Source of the DNA: Methylovulum sp.
GTDB lineage: Bacteria > Pseudomonadota > Gammaproteobacteria > Methylococcales > Methylomonadaceae
Assembly: GCF_028687615.1 (NCBI RefSeq)
Contig: NZ_JAQTZU010000007.1
Span: 93,447-157,446, forward strand
Length of the DNA: 64,000 nt
Reading direction: 5' to 3'
In this document: piece by piece, positions 55,700 to 63,861 of the stretch
How the letters are laid out: each line of letters opens with the position of its first letter
How positions within the stretch are numbered: position 1 is the first letter of the stretch
Position numbers and translations under genes: made by a program
The notes under the pieces: model-generated
What the model was told of the DNA's origin: nothing
The model's input: only the letters and a program-made list of their open reading frames with translations
The model's database searches: none

Positions 55700-56128
55700 T
55701 TGCTGGACACCCACATCGTTTCTGAATTGAGAAAAGCGAAGTCAGGTAAAGCGGATAAAAACGTGGTGGCGTGGGCCAATACTGTTTCGGCAGCCAGCCT
55801 TTTTCTATCGGTGATTTCTATTTTGGGAATCGAAACAGGTTTGCTTTTGGTTGAACGGCGGGATCCGGCACAAGGGGCAATGCTCCGTTCCTGGCTCAAC
55901 AGCCAGGTATTGCCGGCGTTTTCTGAACGCATTCTTGCGTTTGACACCGCTGTCGCATTTTGTTGCGCCAAACTTCATGTGCCTGATCCCCGCTCAGACC
56001 GAGATGCCATCATCGCAGCCACGGCGCTGGTTCATGGGATGACTGTGGTGACCCGAAATGTGGGTGATTTTGAGTCTACCGGTGTTGGACTCTTGAATCC
56101 CTGGGAATTTATCGGTTCCGTCGAATAG
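55700..56128 (+). CDS. PIN-domain ribonuclease toxin (VapC/FitB-type), 5' end displaced by MITE
   Basis: A 142-residue PIN toxin: LDTHIVSELRK at the start with the first catalytic Asp, SVISILGIETGLLL with a conserved Glu, and RSDRDAIIAATALVHGMTVV with the late Asp residues, TRNVGDF for the last. In the present sequence translation would begin at a TTG with no good ribosome site. Without the MITE the frame reads MVMYLLDTHIVSEL from an ATG overlapping the Phd stop (TAATG), the normal antitoxin-toxin coupling. Expression of the toxin is therefore probably reduced or lost. Confidence 0.82.
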   Translation: MLDTHIVSELRKAKSGKADKNVVAWANTVSAASLFLSVISILGIETGLLLVERRDPAQGAMLRSWLNSQVLPAFSERILAFDTAVAFCCAKLHVPDPRSDRDAIIAATALVHGMTVVTRNVGDFESTGVGLLNPWEFIGSVE

Positions 56129-56250
56129 GTAAAGCAAGTCCTGGCAGTTCAAGTATCTGGTAAGGATAACGCTGGAAACCGTCCGGCTATTTGGGTCGAA
56201 TCCAACTAAAAGCCAACAAAACCCATTCTATTTTTCTGTTTTACGCATTC

Positions 56251-59200
56251 ATGAATATCATCCATGGCATCTGGTTGCCACAAGCCACTCAAGATTTTAT
56301 CCAATCCGGCGCGTTTTATCTGTGGATAGAAAGCGACGAGGTTCGCACCAAAGTCCCCGATACCGAACATCCCCAGCATTTAAAAGAAAAAGCCTGCCTG
56401 GCGTATTTAACAACCGAACTGGCGGTGGTTGGCGTCAAGCCGAATCTGGGGGCGATGGTGCCGCTGTTATTGCCGACTTACGCAGGCAAACCTTTGCCGT
56501 CGCCTGAATTGCAAACTGTCGATAGTGATGGCGCAATCACTTTGCAAGCGTGGCAGGTCTACGCCTATCCTTTGTCCAACCCGCTGAAGACCATCAACAA
56601 CATCCATTTCTTGTCCTGTTACCAAGTCAGCAATGTCCGGCTGGGTAGTGATTTTTTATTTTGGTATTGGTTTAGCCAATCCTTGAAACCATTTCTGGCA
56701 AAAGACCAATACCTGCCGATGCTACTGAGCCAGAAATCGGGCAAAAACATCAGCTTCTATCGGCGCTGGCAAATCGTATCCAGCGGCTACGAAAGCCTGA
56801 TCCAAAGAGCGGTTGCTTCCATGCCTTTGGTTTGCAGCCAACAACTCGAACCCGAATCCCTGTTGCGGCATTTTGCCGAGGTGCTGGTTGACGACATACT
56901 GGCGGCTGCCGCTAAAGACATGCCGGACGTGTTTGTGAAAAAAGTCCGCTATGACTTTTTGGAAACGATGTTGTTTCATAAATTAAGCGAGGGAACTATC
57001 AAGACCTGCCAGCAAGTGCCGGATGAGTTTACGGCATGGCGGCAATGGCAACAAAAACTGCTGGGGACACCGTCGCAAAATACTTTGCAGCTAGGTTTGC
57101 AATTAATGGAAGCGGATGCCGAGCGCGTTGACCACTGGAGTTTGGGGTTCTTTTTGTCTTCGCAGCAAGACCCATCCCTGAAAATCGATTTGGCGGATTT
57201 TTGGGCGCATAAAAGCCACTTTTATCAATTCTTGCAACCAGCTTCCGGGGCAACGCTTGAACAACAGATATTGGTCAATTTGGCGCAAGCCGCCCGCATC
57301 TATCCCAAACTCTGGCAAGGCATGGAAGGCAGCGAACCGGACAGCGTGCAACTGACTTTGGATGAGGCGTTTGAATTTCTGCAAGAAAGCGCGTGGCTAC
57401 TGGAAGATGCCGGATATAAAATCATTATTCCGGCCTGGCTCACGCCCAAAGGCCGCCGCCGCGCCAAGATCCGGCTGCGTACCGGGAAAAGTACAAGCAA
57501 GCCAGCGGCGGCAAAGGGCTATTTTTCCATGGACACCCTGACCGACTACCAGTACGAGCTGGCTTTAGGTGATGAGACCTTAAGTCCCGAAGAATGGCAA
57601 CAATTGGTCGAGTCCAAAACGCCGCTGGTGTATTTCCGTGGCCAATGGATGCAATTGGATAGGGATTCCATGCAGGAGATGCTGGCGTTTATGCAGCAAC
57701 CTCAAGATAGGCCGGATTGGGCTATGCAGGATTTGCTCAAAAAATTGGCGGAAGAGGCCGATAGTTTTGAATTGGATGTCCATGACAGCTTGGCGCAAAT
57801 GCTGGCGAAATTGTCCGACACCAGCCAGTTGGAGTTGATAGACAATCCGGCAACCCTCAACGCCCAGTTGCGCGATTATCAAAAGCGCGGTGTGGCGTGG
57901 TTGCGCTATTTAGAGAGTTTAGGGCTGAATGGTTGCTTGGCGGATGACATGGGCTTGGGGAAAACCATGCAAGTCATTAGTTTATTGCTGTTAGAGCGCG
58001 AACAAGAGCAAGATAAACCCGCCCCGTCCTTGCTGATCGCCCCCACTTCGGTGATTGGCAATTGGCAAAAAGAACTGGAAAAATTCGCCCCGCAGTTGAC
58101 CGCTCTGATCCACCACGGCAGCCGCCGCGAACAAAATACCGCCGCTTTCACGGAATTATGCGGGCAGCATGATGTGCTGATCACCTCGTACACCTTGGCC
58201 CGTAAAGACAACAAACTGCTGGAAGCGCAGAACTGGCGGCGGATCGTCTTGGATGAAGCGCAAAACATCAAAAACCCCACCGCCGCGCAAACCAAAGCCA
58301 TCTTAAAACTGCCCGCCAAATCGCGTCTGGCCTTAACGGGTACGCCTGTGGAAAACCGCCTGATGGATTTATGGTCGATATTCAACTTCCTAAATCCCGG
58401 CTATTTGGGCAAACAGGCGCAGTTCCGCAAAATCTATGAATTGCCCGTGCAGCGTGACAATGACCCTATCCAATCGGCGGTACTGAAACGGCTCATCCAG
58501 CCATTTATTTTACGGCGTTTGAAAACCGATAAAAACATCATCAAAGACTTGCCGGACAAAATCGACAATAAAATTTACTGTAACCTCAGCAAGGAACAGG
58601 CTTCGTTGTATGAAGTGGTGGTGCAGGACGTGGTCAAACAATTGGAAGCAAGCGAAGGCATCCAACGCCAGGGCTTGATGCTGTCCACCTTGATGAAACT
58701 GAAACAAATCTGCAACCATCCCATGCAGTTTTTACAAGATGGCAGCGCGTTTACGCCGGAGCGTTCGCATAAACTGGAGCGCATCGGCGACATGCTCGAA
58801 GAAGCGATGGCGGAAGGCGACAGCGTCCTGGTATTTACCCAATTCACCGAAATCGGCGAGCATCTGAACCGTTACCTGAGCCGCGACAAACACCATAAAA
58901 CCTATTATCTGCACGGCGGCACGCAACGTAACAAACGTGAACAAATGATAGCCGACTTCCAAAACCCCGACAGCGAGCCAGCGGTGTTTATCCTCTCGCT
59001 GAAAGCGGGCGGCGTGGGCATCACCTTGACGCGCGCCAACCATGTCTTTCATTTTGACCGCTGGTGGAACCCCGCCGTCGAAAACCAGGCCACTGACCGC
59101 GCCTTCCGTATCGGCCAGCAAAAAAATGTCTTCGTGCATAAATTCATCACATTAGGGACGCTGGAAGAACGCATCGACCAAATGATCACTGACAAACAAA

Positions 59201-59310
59201 AAATGGCGGACAGCATCGTCGGCAATGACGAAAGCTGGCTGACCAAGCTCGACAACCGGGCCTTTAAAGAACTGATCGCCCTTAATAAACACAGCATTAT
59301 GGAAGACTGA
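56251..59310 (+). CDS. SNF2-family helicase-like ATPase
   Basis: A 1019-residue Swi2/Snf2 ATPase of the bacterial HepA-like group. A long N-terminal region (1-530) of family-specific domains comes first, then motif I DMGLGKT (GLGKT at 568-572), Ia LLIAPTSVIGNWQKE, II DEAQ (668-671), III ALTGTPVENRL, and the C-terminal helicase lobe with VFTQFTEIGEHL, SLKAGGVGITLTRANHVFHF and DRAFRIGQ. It translocates on duplex DNA or remodels nucleoprotein. A TTG extension to 56191 lacks homology. It is followed 1 base later by a SWIM-finger gene. Confidence 0.92.
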   Translation: MNIIHGIWLPQATQDFIQSGAFYLWIESDEVRTKVPDTEHPQHLKEKACLAYLTTELAVVGVKPNLGAMVPLLLPTYAGKPLPSPELQTVDSDGAITLQAWQVYAYPLSNPLKTINNIHFLSCYQVSNVRLGSDFLFWYWFSQSLKPFLAKDQYLPMLLSQKSGKNISFYRRWQIVSSGYESLIQRAVASMPLVCSQQLEPESLLRHFAEVLVDDILAAAAKDMPDVFVKKVRYDFLETMLFHKLSEGTIKTCQQVPDEFTAWRQWQQKLLGTPSQNTLQLGLQLMEADAERVDHWSLGFFLSSQQDPSLKIDLADFWAHKSHFYQFLQPASGATLEQQILVNLAQAARIYPKLWQGMEGSEPDSVQLTLDEAFEFLQESAWLLEDAGYKIIIPAWLTPKGRRRAKIRLRTGKSTSKPAAAKGYFSMDTLTDYQYELALGDETLSPEEWQQLVESKTPLVYFRGQWMQLDRDSMQEMLAFMQQPQDRPDWAMQDLLKKLAEEADSFELDVHDSLAQMLAKLSDTSQLELIDNPATLNAQLRDYQKRGVAWLRYLESLGLNGCLADDMGLGKTMQVISLLLLEREQEQDKPAPSLLIAPTSVIGNWQKELEKFAPQLTALIHHGSRREQNTAAFTELCGQHDVLITSYTLARKDNKLLEAQNWRRIVLDEAQNIKNPTAAQTKAILKLPAKSRLALTGTPVENRLMDLWSIFNFLNPGYLGKQAQFRKIYELPVQRDNDPIQSAVLKRLIQPFILRRLKTDKNIIKDLPDKIDNKIYCNLSKEQASLYEVVVQDVVKQLEASEGIQRQGLMLSTLMKLKQICNHPMQFLQDGSAFTPERSHKLERIGDMLEEAMAEGDSVLVFTQFTEIGEHLNRYLSRDKHHKTYYLHGGTQRNKREQMIADFQNPDSEPAVFILSLKAGGVGITLTRANHVFHFDRWWNPAVENQATDRAFRIGQQKNVFVHKFITLGTLEERIDQMITDKQKMADSIVGNDESWLTKLDNRAFKELIALNKHSIMED

Positions 59311-59311
59311 C

Positions 59312-60151
59312 ATGGGCAAAGCCGCAAAAACCTGGTGGGGACAAAAGTTTATCGCCGCCCTAGAAGATTTTACCGACAGCGGACGCTTGCAGCGCGGACG
59401 TTCCTATTCCACCGACAACCGTATCAAACACTGGCTGGTGCACGACGGAAAAGTAGAGGCCAACATACGCGGCAACGTCAATCCCTATTTTGGCGTGTAT
59501 AAAGAGCCGACCTATAAAGTCAGCGTACAAATGTTGCATTTGAGCGCTGCGCAATGGCAAGCGATTATCCAAAAGCTCACGCAACGGGCGAGCTTTATCG
59601 CCAAATTGTTATTGGACGAAATTCCCGAAAACATCGAAACCGTGTTTGCCGAAACGGGCGTGCATTTATTGCCGAACAGCTATAAAGATTTTAAAGTGGC
59701 TTGCAACTGCCCTGATTATGCCGTGCCGTGCAAGCATATCGCCGGGGTCTGTTACCGTCTGGCCGGGTTATTTGATCAAGCCCCGTTTTTGCTGTTTGAA
59801 ATGCGCGGCCTGGCACCGGAAAAACTGGTGCAAGAACTGGCGAAATCGCCTTTGGGCAAGGTGCTAAGTGACGCTAAAAGCGGTGCGGAGGCAGAACTGG
59901 TCCCTGTGGACAGTTATTACACCCGCCCCGTTCCCACTGATCTTCCCCAAGCCATAGCCATTAAACAGTTCTGGCAAGGCCAACAGCCGCTACCCAATAG
60001 CATAGACCCCGCCCAAGCCGCGCTTATCCCCGCCATGCTGGTCAAAAAAGGTGGTGATTTTCCGGCTTTTTGGCAAAAACAAGGTTCATTTATTGACGTG
60101 ATAGAAGATTTTTATCTCAGGATGCGCAAGAGTATTTTGAAAGGTTTGTGA
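59312..60151 (+). CDS. SWIM zinc-finger protein, partner of the SNF2 ATPase
   Basis: A 279-residue protein with the SWIM motif Cys131-x-Cys133-x6-Cys140-x-His142 (CNCPDYAVPCKH). The flanks TWWGQKFIAALEDFTDSGRL and GRSYSTDNRIKHWLVHDGKV are typical of bacterial SWIM proteins encoded next to SNF2 ATPases. The ATG lies one base after the SNF2 stop. The SWIM finger likely binds DNA or protein and targets the ATPase. Confidence 0.9.
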   Translation: MGKAAKTWWGQKFIAALEDFTDSGRLQRGRSYSTDNRIKHWLVHDGKVEANIRGNVNPYFGVYKEPTYKVSVQMLHLSAAQWQAIIQKLTQRASFIAKLLLDEIPENIETVFAETGVHLLPNSYKDFKVACNCPDYAVPCKHIAGVCYRLAGLFDQAPFLLFEMRGLAPEKLVQELAKSPLGKVLSDAKSGAEAELVPVDSYYTRPVPTDLPQAIAIKQFWQGQQPLPNSIDPAQAALIPAMLVKKGGDFPAFWQKQGSFIDVIEDFYLRMRKSILKGL

Positions 60152-60230
60152 TTTTTCAGCGGGATACGGGATGAACAGCCGTGTCGTAAATATTTCAAGC
60201 TTGAGAGATAATCAGCCAATTTGAAAAGAC

Positions 60231-60476
60231 ATGAGTTATTTAATTAAAAAAACTCTAAAATCTGGAAAATATCTGGGGAAGCATTCAGATTATGGCAGGC
60301 TCGCTGCTTCAATGAGGCATTCAGATTTAGGGTTTACATTAGATGATTTTATTGAAGTTACCCCTCATGTCAGCAAATCAAAGACAGCTAAGGATGCCAA
60401 AAGGGCATGGGACAAATGGGATAGATATTCAGCCGTTACAAAAGGGACGCTGATGTATTTGATTAATAATAGGTAG
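60231..60476 (+). CDS. Small hypothetical basic protein
   Basis: An 81-residue frame (MSYLIKKTLKSGKYLGKHSD ... WDRYSAVTKGTLMYLINNR), basic and AT-rich in codon use compared with its neighbours. Composition looks like a genuine protein, but no family is recognised and the ribosome site (gaaaag) is poor. Probably part of the accessory region. Confidence 0.45.
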   Translation: MSYLIKKTLKSGKYLGKHSDYGRLAASMRHSDLGFTLDDFIEVTPHVSKSKTAKDAKRAWDKWDRYSAVTKGTLMYLINNR

Positions 60477-61047
60477 TGGAGCGGAAGTATAGGTGGGAAT
60501 GTCCTGAGAAGTTCAAAGAAATACAGTTACAGCTAGAATACTAACTAGGACTAAATTGATAAAAATTAACGATAGACATAAAAATGCCTAGGTGAAAACG
60601 CCTAAGCCTTTGAATTCTTTGGAGCCGTAGATGGGGCTAGAACCATCGACCGGCTGATTACAAATCACATTATTACAGCGTAGCTAATTGTTTTTATTGG
60701 TATTATATTATGGTTTTTTGCGTGATTGGCATAACTGAGCACCACGAAATACAAGCGTTACACGCATATTTCACGCAAGAATCACGCAGTCACTGATGGT
60801 ATATGGTGTTTACCATTCACTATCATGGTCAATCAGTGTCGAATTATCACTATGTTATAATCACACACAGAGCTAATTTCCATGCCCATTCATAGACCTC
60901 GCCCAAAAACATGGAAATTGGTAGAACCAGTCAACGCCTTTAAGTCGATTCTTTGGTAACAGCAACCATGACCCCTGGTTATCTGTTTGATACAAAATTT
61001 GGGCTATCTGTTTAATAAAAGGTTACTTGTTTTATAAGGATAATCAT
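60477..61047. other. Low-GC accessory gap with tRNA scar and VapBC promoter
   Basis: Between the small basic frame and vapB no gene is seen. The stretch holds the tRNA-Thr 3' remnant (60620-60669). Near 60980-61035 a set of similar units occurs, tatctgtttgata, tatctgtttaata and tacttgttttata, spaced 25 and 19 bases, which could be operators or the promoter of the VapBC pair. Confidence 0.5.
60620..60669 (-). pseudogene. 3' fragment of a tRNA-Thr (UGU), probable attachment-site scar
   Basis: On the minus strand the DNA reads gatttgtaatcag (anticodon loop TTTGTAA, anticodon TGT), then a T-arm-like GATGGTTCTAGCCCCAT and the 3' acceptor CTACGGC-T-CCA. The 5' half of a tRNA (D arm and the matching GCCGTAG) is absent, and the T stem lacks one G. 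Anticodon-to-CCA fragments are what tRNA-targeting integrases leave as att sites. Confidence 0.55.
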
Positions 61048-61290
61048 ATGCAATTAGCGATAGAGTTACCTGATGAGTTAGGTCAAGAGTTATTACAACA
61101 TCCAAATGCACAGGAATTTGTATCCCAAGCCATACGGAAAATGTTATCGGAAGAAAAAAAGCAACTACAAGCCAAGCAGGAGCTATTGTCGCTTATGGCA
61201 ACCATCCCAAAAACAGTCAGTTTGGCGGATGAGTTGATTCAGCAAAGAAGGGTTGAGGCGAAAGCTGAGCAAATGGATAACATCCAATGA
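61048..61290 (+). CDS. VapB-like antitoxin
   Basis: An 80-residue acidic/basic helical protein (MQLAIELPDELGQELLQHPN, FVSQAIRKMLSEEKK, then LADELIQQRRVEAKAEQ). ATG 61048 after AAGGA is preferred to a TTG 21 bases upstream. It overlaps the PIN toxin gene by 4 bases, the usual antitoxin-first arrangement. Confidence 0.8.
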   Translation: MQLAIELPDELGQELLQHPNAQEFVSQAIRKMLSEEKKQLQAKQELLSLMATIPKTVSLADELIQQRRVEAKAEQMDNIQ

Positions 61291-61661
61291 TCTTGGATGC
61301 CTCTGCATTACTGGCTTATTTACAGCAAGAACAAGGTTGCTTGCTGGTAGAACACGTTTTGCCAGTGGCTTTTATGTCAACGGTGAATTGGTGCGAGGTT
61401 GTCCAAAAATTACACGCTAGGTCAATCGATGATAAGGCCATATACAAAAACCTAGAAATTTTAGGTCTTCGGTTTGTCGCCTTTAATATGCAACATGCGG
61501 ACACAGCAGGTGAATTATGGCCGATGACTGCGCCTTTTGGCCTATCGTTAGGCGATAGGGCTTGTTTAGCAACGGGGTTGATCGAAAAAATGCCGATTAT
61601 GACCGCTGATAAAATTTGGCAAAATTTGCCGTTGTCTTTAGAAATTCAATTGATTAGATAA
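61287..61661 (+). CDS. vapC: VapC PIN-domain ribonuclease toxin
   Basis: A 124-residue PIN toxin with the acidic site Asp4 (MILDASALLAYL), Glu37 (STVNWCEV), Asp90 (LSLGDRACLATG) and Asp108 (MTADKIW). Such toxins cleave tRNA or rRNA when freed from VapB. Coupled to the antitoxin by a 4-base overlap. It appears intact, unlike the MITE-split PIN gene 5.5 kb upstream. Confidence 0.9.
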   Translation: MILDASALLAYLQQEQGCLLVEHVLPVAFMSTVNWCEVVQKLHARSIDDKAIYKNLEILGLRFVAFNMQHADTAGELWPMTAPFGLSLGDRACLATGLIEKMPIMTADKIWQNLPLSLEIQLIR

Positions 61662-61724
61662 AATAGCCAATCCACTGCTCCCTCCATCCTAACTTAGTTT
61701 TTTGGTGGTCATTGAAAGGCGAAT

Positions 61725-62320
61725 TCAACTCATAAATGCAACACCCAGCAAATCATCGGTCTTAAGTGAAGCCATTTCACAAAACACTTCCCAGGGTGTT
61801 TTGTAATTTAATTTTTTTCTAGATCGTGGGTTTTGCCCCGCTAAGGCTTTGTTAGCGTCGTCTTGGGTCACCTGATCCAAGGGTTGATTCTTAGGGAAAT
61901 ATTGCCTCGGTAAGCCGTTATGATTTTCATTCAAACCCCGTGCCCATGAATGATAAGGCTTAGCGAAATAAGTCTTATAATCCAATTACTTGGCTATCTC
62001 GCTATGCCGACAAAACTCACGGTCATTATCAGCAGCAAAAGGCTTTAGGGCTTGAATAATAGCGTCTTTGGTCAGCTCGGCTTCCTTACGGATAATAGGG
62101 ATAACCAGATTCAATTTGGAGACTCGTTCCGTCAGGGTTACCAAAACCCCTTGATGGCCTTTACCTATGACGGTATCGGCCTCCCGCCTAAGCGGTTTTT
62201 TTCGTCCACTATAGCGGGGCGCTCATCAATGTCCACGCGGGCAGGAATGGTGCCTCGGTAGCCATTTTTACCATAGTGCTTACGATAAGGCTTGGCCTGA
62301 TGTCTCAGGTGGGTATATGA
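61725..62320 (-). pseudogene. IS30-family transposase remnant
   Basis: The minus strand encodes the catalytic part of an IS30 transposase: THLRHQAKPYRKHYGKNGYR, PARVDIDERPAIVDEKNRLG, READTVIGKGHQGVLVTLTE, then FAADNDREF and the C-terminal WARGLNENHNGLPRQYFPKN. An in-frame TAA at 61986-61988 interrupts it, and the N-terminal HTH is missing. It abuts the GC-rich segment near 62338, where it truncates the ybaY/nlpE-like gene. Confidence 0.85.
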
Positions 62321-62330
62321 TCGCACGGAA

Positions 62331-62987
62331 CTATACATCTAGCCTTAATGTGCCGCGTTTGCTGTCGTATTGCCAGCGGCCGATTTGATCGAATTGATTG
62401 GACGCCGGTTTGTCCAGGTAGGTTCTGCGCAACTGGTACTCGCCACGGGGAAGCAAGTCCAGGTGCCAGCGGATCAGGCTGTTCGCCCCCGGAACCTCGT
62501 GTTCGTAGGAGGCGGGCAACCGCGCGAAGAACGCCGGCGGCTTCAGGTCGGCCGCGGACACCAGCATTATTTGGAGGGGAGCCTCGACACAAGTAAAGAC
62601 CAGGCGTCTTTGGCGAGTGGTGAAAAGCAGGCGCCCCCCGCGTTTGATGGTGGCGGTTACGGTATAGTGCGTATCCGGCTGTACGGCTGCTTCGTCGTAG
62701 CCTATCTGGAAATGGAACGGCGACTGCCCGGCGGGATCGACGATTGTCCGGCCCAGCACTTGCGGTTGCGCATCGGCTCCCGGAATATCCTGTAGTACGG
62801 CCTCGAACACCGCATCGGGCGGTAGCGCGATGCGTTCGCGGTAAGCGGCCGTTCCTTCCAGTGTGGCGGCCCGCGCCACCACGTTGCAGGTCAACGCCAG
62901 CAGGATCGGCAGCGCAAATAGGGCGGGAATGCCCTTTAGGAGGCGCATCTTTATGGCGGGTAAATACGGTTGTTGTTGAGGAGTCAT
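62331..62987 (-). CDS. YbaY/YscW-like + NlpE-like envelope protein, 3' truncated
   Basis: A 218-residue secreted protein. A signal sequence (KMRLLKGIPALFALPILLAL, no lipobox Cys at the expected place) leads to a YbaY/YscW beta domain (TLEGTAAYRERIALPPDAVF, GRTIVDPAGQSPFHFQIGYD, HYTVTATIKRGGRLLFTTRQ) and then the start of an NlpE-like domain (FFARLPASYEHEVPGANSLI, HLDLLPRGEYQLRRTYL). The NlpE Cys pair is replaced. The frame ends abruptly where IS30 DNA begins. The ATG 62987 has AAAGGAG upstream. Codon use is GC-rich, unlike most of the window. Confidence 0.75.
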   Translation of the reverse strand: MTPQQQPYLPAIKMRLLKGIPALFALPILLALTCNVVARAATLEGTAAYRERIALPPDAVFEAVLQDIPGADAQPQVLGRTIVDPAGQSPFHFQIGYDEAAVQPDTHYTVTATIKRGGRLLFTTRQRRLVFTCVEAPLQIMLVSAADLKPPAFFARLPASYEHEVPGANSLIRWHLDLLPRGEYQLRRTYLDKPASNQFDQIGRWQYDSKRGTLRLDV

Positions 62988-63017
62988 TTCTTCTCCTTTG
63001 GTCAAGGTTTTATGGAT

Positions 63018-63300
63018 TCATTGCGTTGTTGTAGTTGCTTCTTTGGCTTTGGGAATGGAAGCGAGAAAAGCGAGCATCCCCTTCAGTGCTTCCTGCCCGG
63101 CGGCCGTATCGAGGTTGAACTGGTATTCATGCCCAAGCGCCGGAGCATGGCTCGGAAAGAACAGCGTATCAACTCGAACCCCTAGGGCATCGAGCTGCCT
63201 CGCCAACGCAACCGCCTGCGGTTCGAGCGGATCACCATTGCCACTGGAAATGAAGCTCGGCGGGAAGGCCGTGGTGACATGAGGAGTGACCGACATCAGT
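63018..63300 (-). pseudogene. Alpha/beta-hydrolase (Aes-type esterase) C-terminal fragment
   Basis: The last 85 or so codons (SVTPHVTTAFPPSFISSGNG, DPLEPQAVALARQLDALGVR, VDTLFFPSHAPALGHEYQFN, ending FLASIPKAKEATTTTQ) match the C-terminus of acetylhydrolase-type lipases, with the catalytic Asp in NGDPL and His in GHEYQF. The nucleophile half is absent; the upstream frame to 63527 is unrelated (possibly transposon DNA). Same GC-rich composition as the ybaY/nlpE-like gene 30 bases downstream. Confidence 0.65.
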
Positions 63301-63701
63301 CGGAACCGCTGGTCTTCCAGGAATTTCTCCGCGCCAGCATGGCGCCAAGGCCGCCTGCCTGATTGCCAAGCTACACCGGGACGGCCCGACAGTCCTTGGC
63401 ACGAGCTGGAAGATGCCGGGCGGGCATTGCATGCGGCGTGAAGATGAGCTGCATCAAAGTCAGTACCGGTGCAACCTAAACCGTTTGGAAGCGGCGTTGA
63501 GCCGGAACTGCTGGCGTTATTGTCCATTGGTCAACGTCACGCTGGGAAACCGGCTACTGCATTGACCCAGCTAATTGGTGTACCGAACTCAACCGCACGG
63601 ATTCGCCCTCGGCCATCGCCGCCGCCCAAAGTACGATAGGCCAACCGTGCCTGAACTCTAAACGCCTTTATTGTTAAGCCTTGGCGGCAGAATTACGTCA
63701 C

Positions 63702-63771
63702 CGCCGCCAGCATTGCTAAACCGCTAAACAACACAACGCCGCCAGCATTGCTAAACCGCTAAACAACACAA
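63702..63771. repeat. 35-bp tandem repeat, two copies
   Basis: Two exact head-to-tail copies of a 35-bp unit (cgccgccagcattgctaaac...), followed by the first bases of a third. It lies in the 390-base gap between the GC-rich segment and the IS481-type gene, in which I see no gene. Confidence 0.8.
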
Positions 63772-63861
63772 CGCCGGGGCGTCGAACGTTCTTCCGTCTG
63801 GTTGGAGAAGTGCCGTAGGCTTTGGAAAAATACCGAACGTCAGCTCAACGCCAGTCTATAG

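Noticed and set aside
63702-63771. Two 35-bp direct repeats considered as a CRISPR remnant
   Set aside because: The copies are directly adjacent with no spacer between them, so this is a simple tandem duplication.
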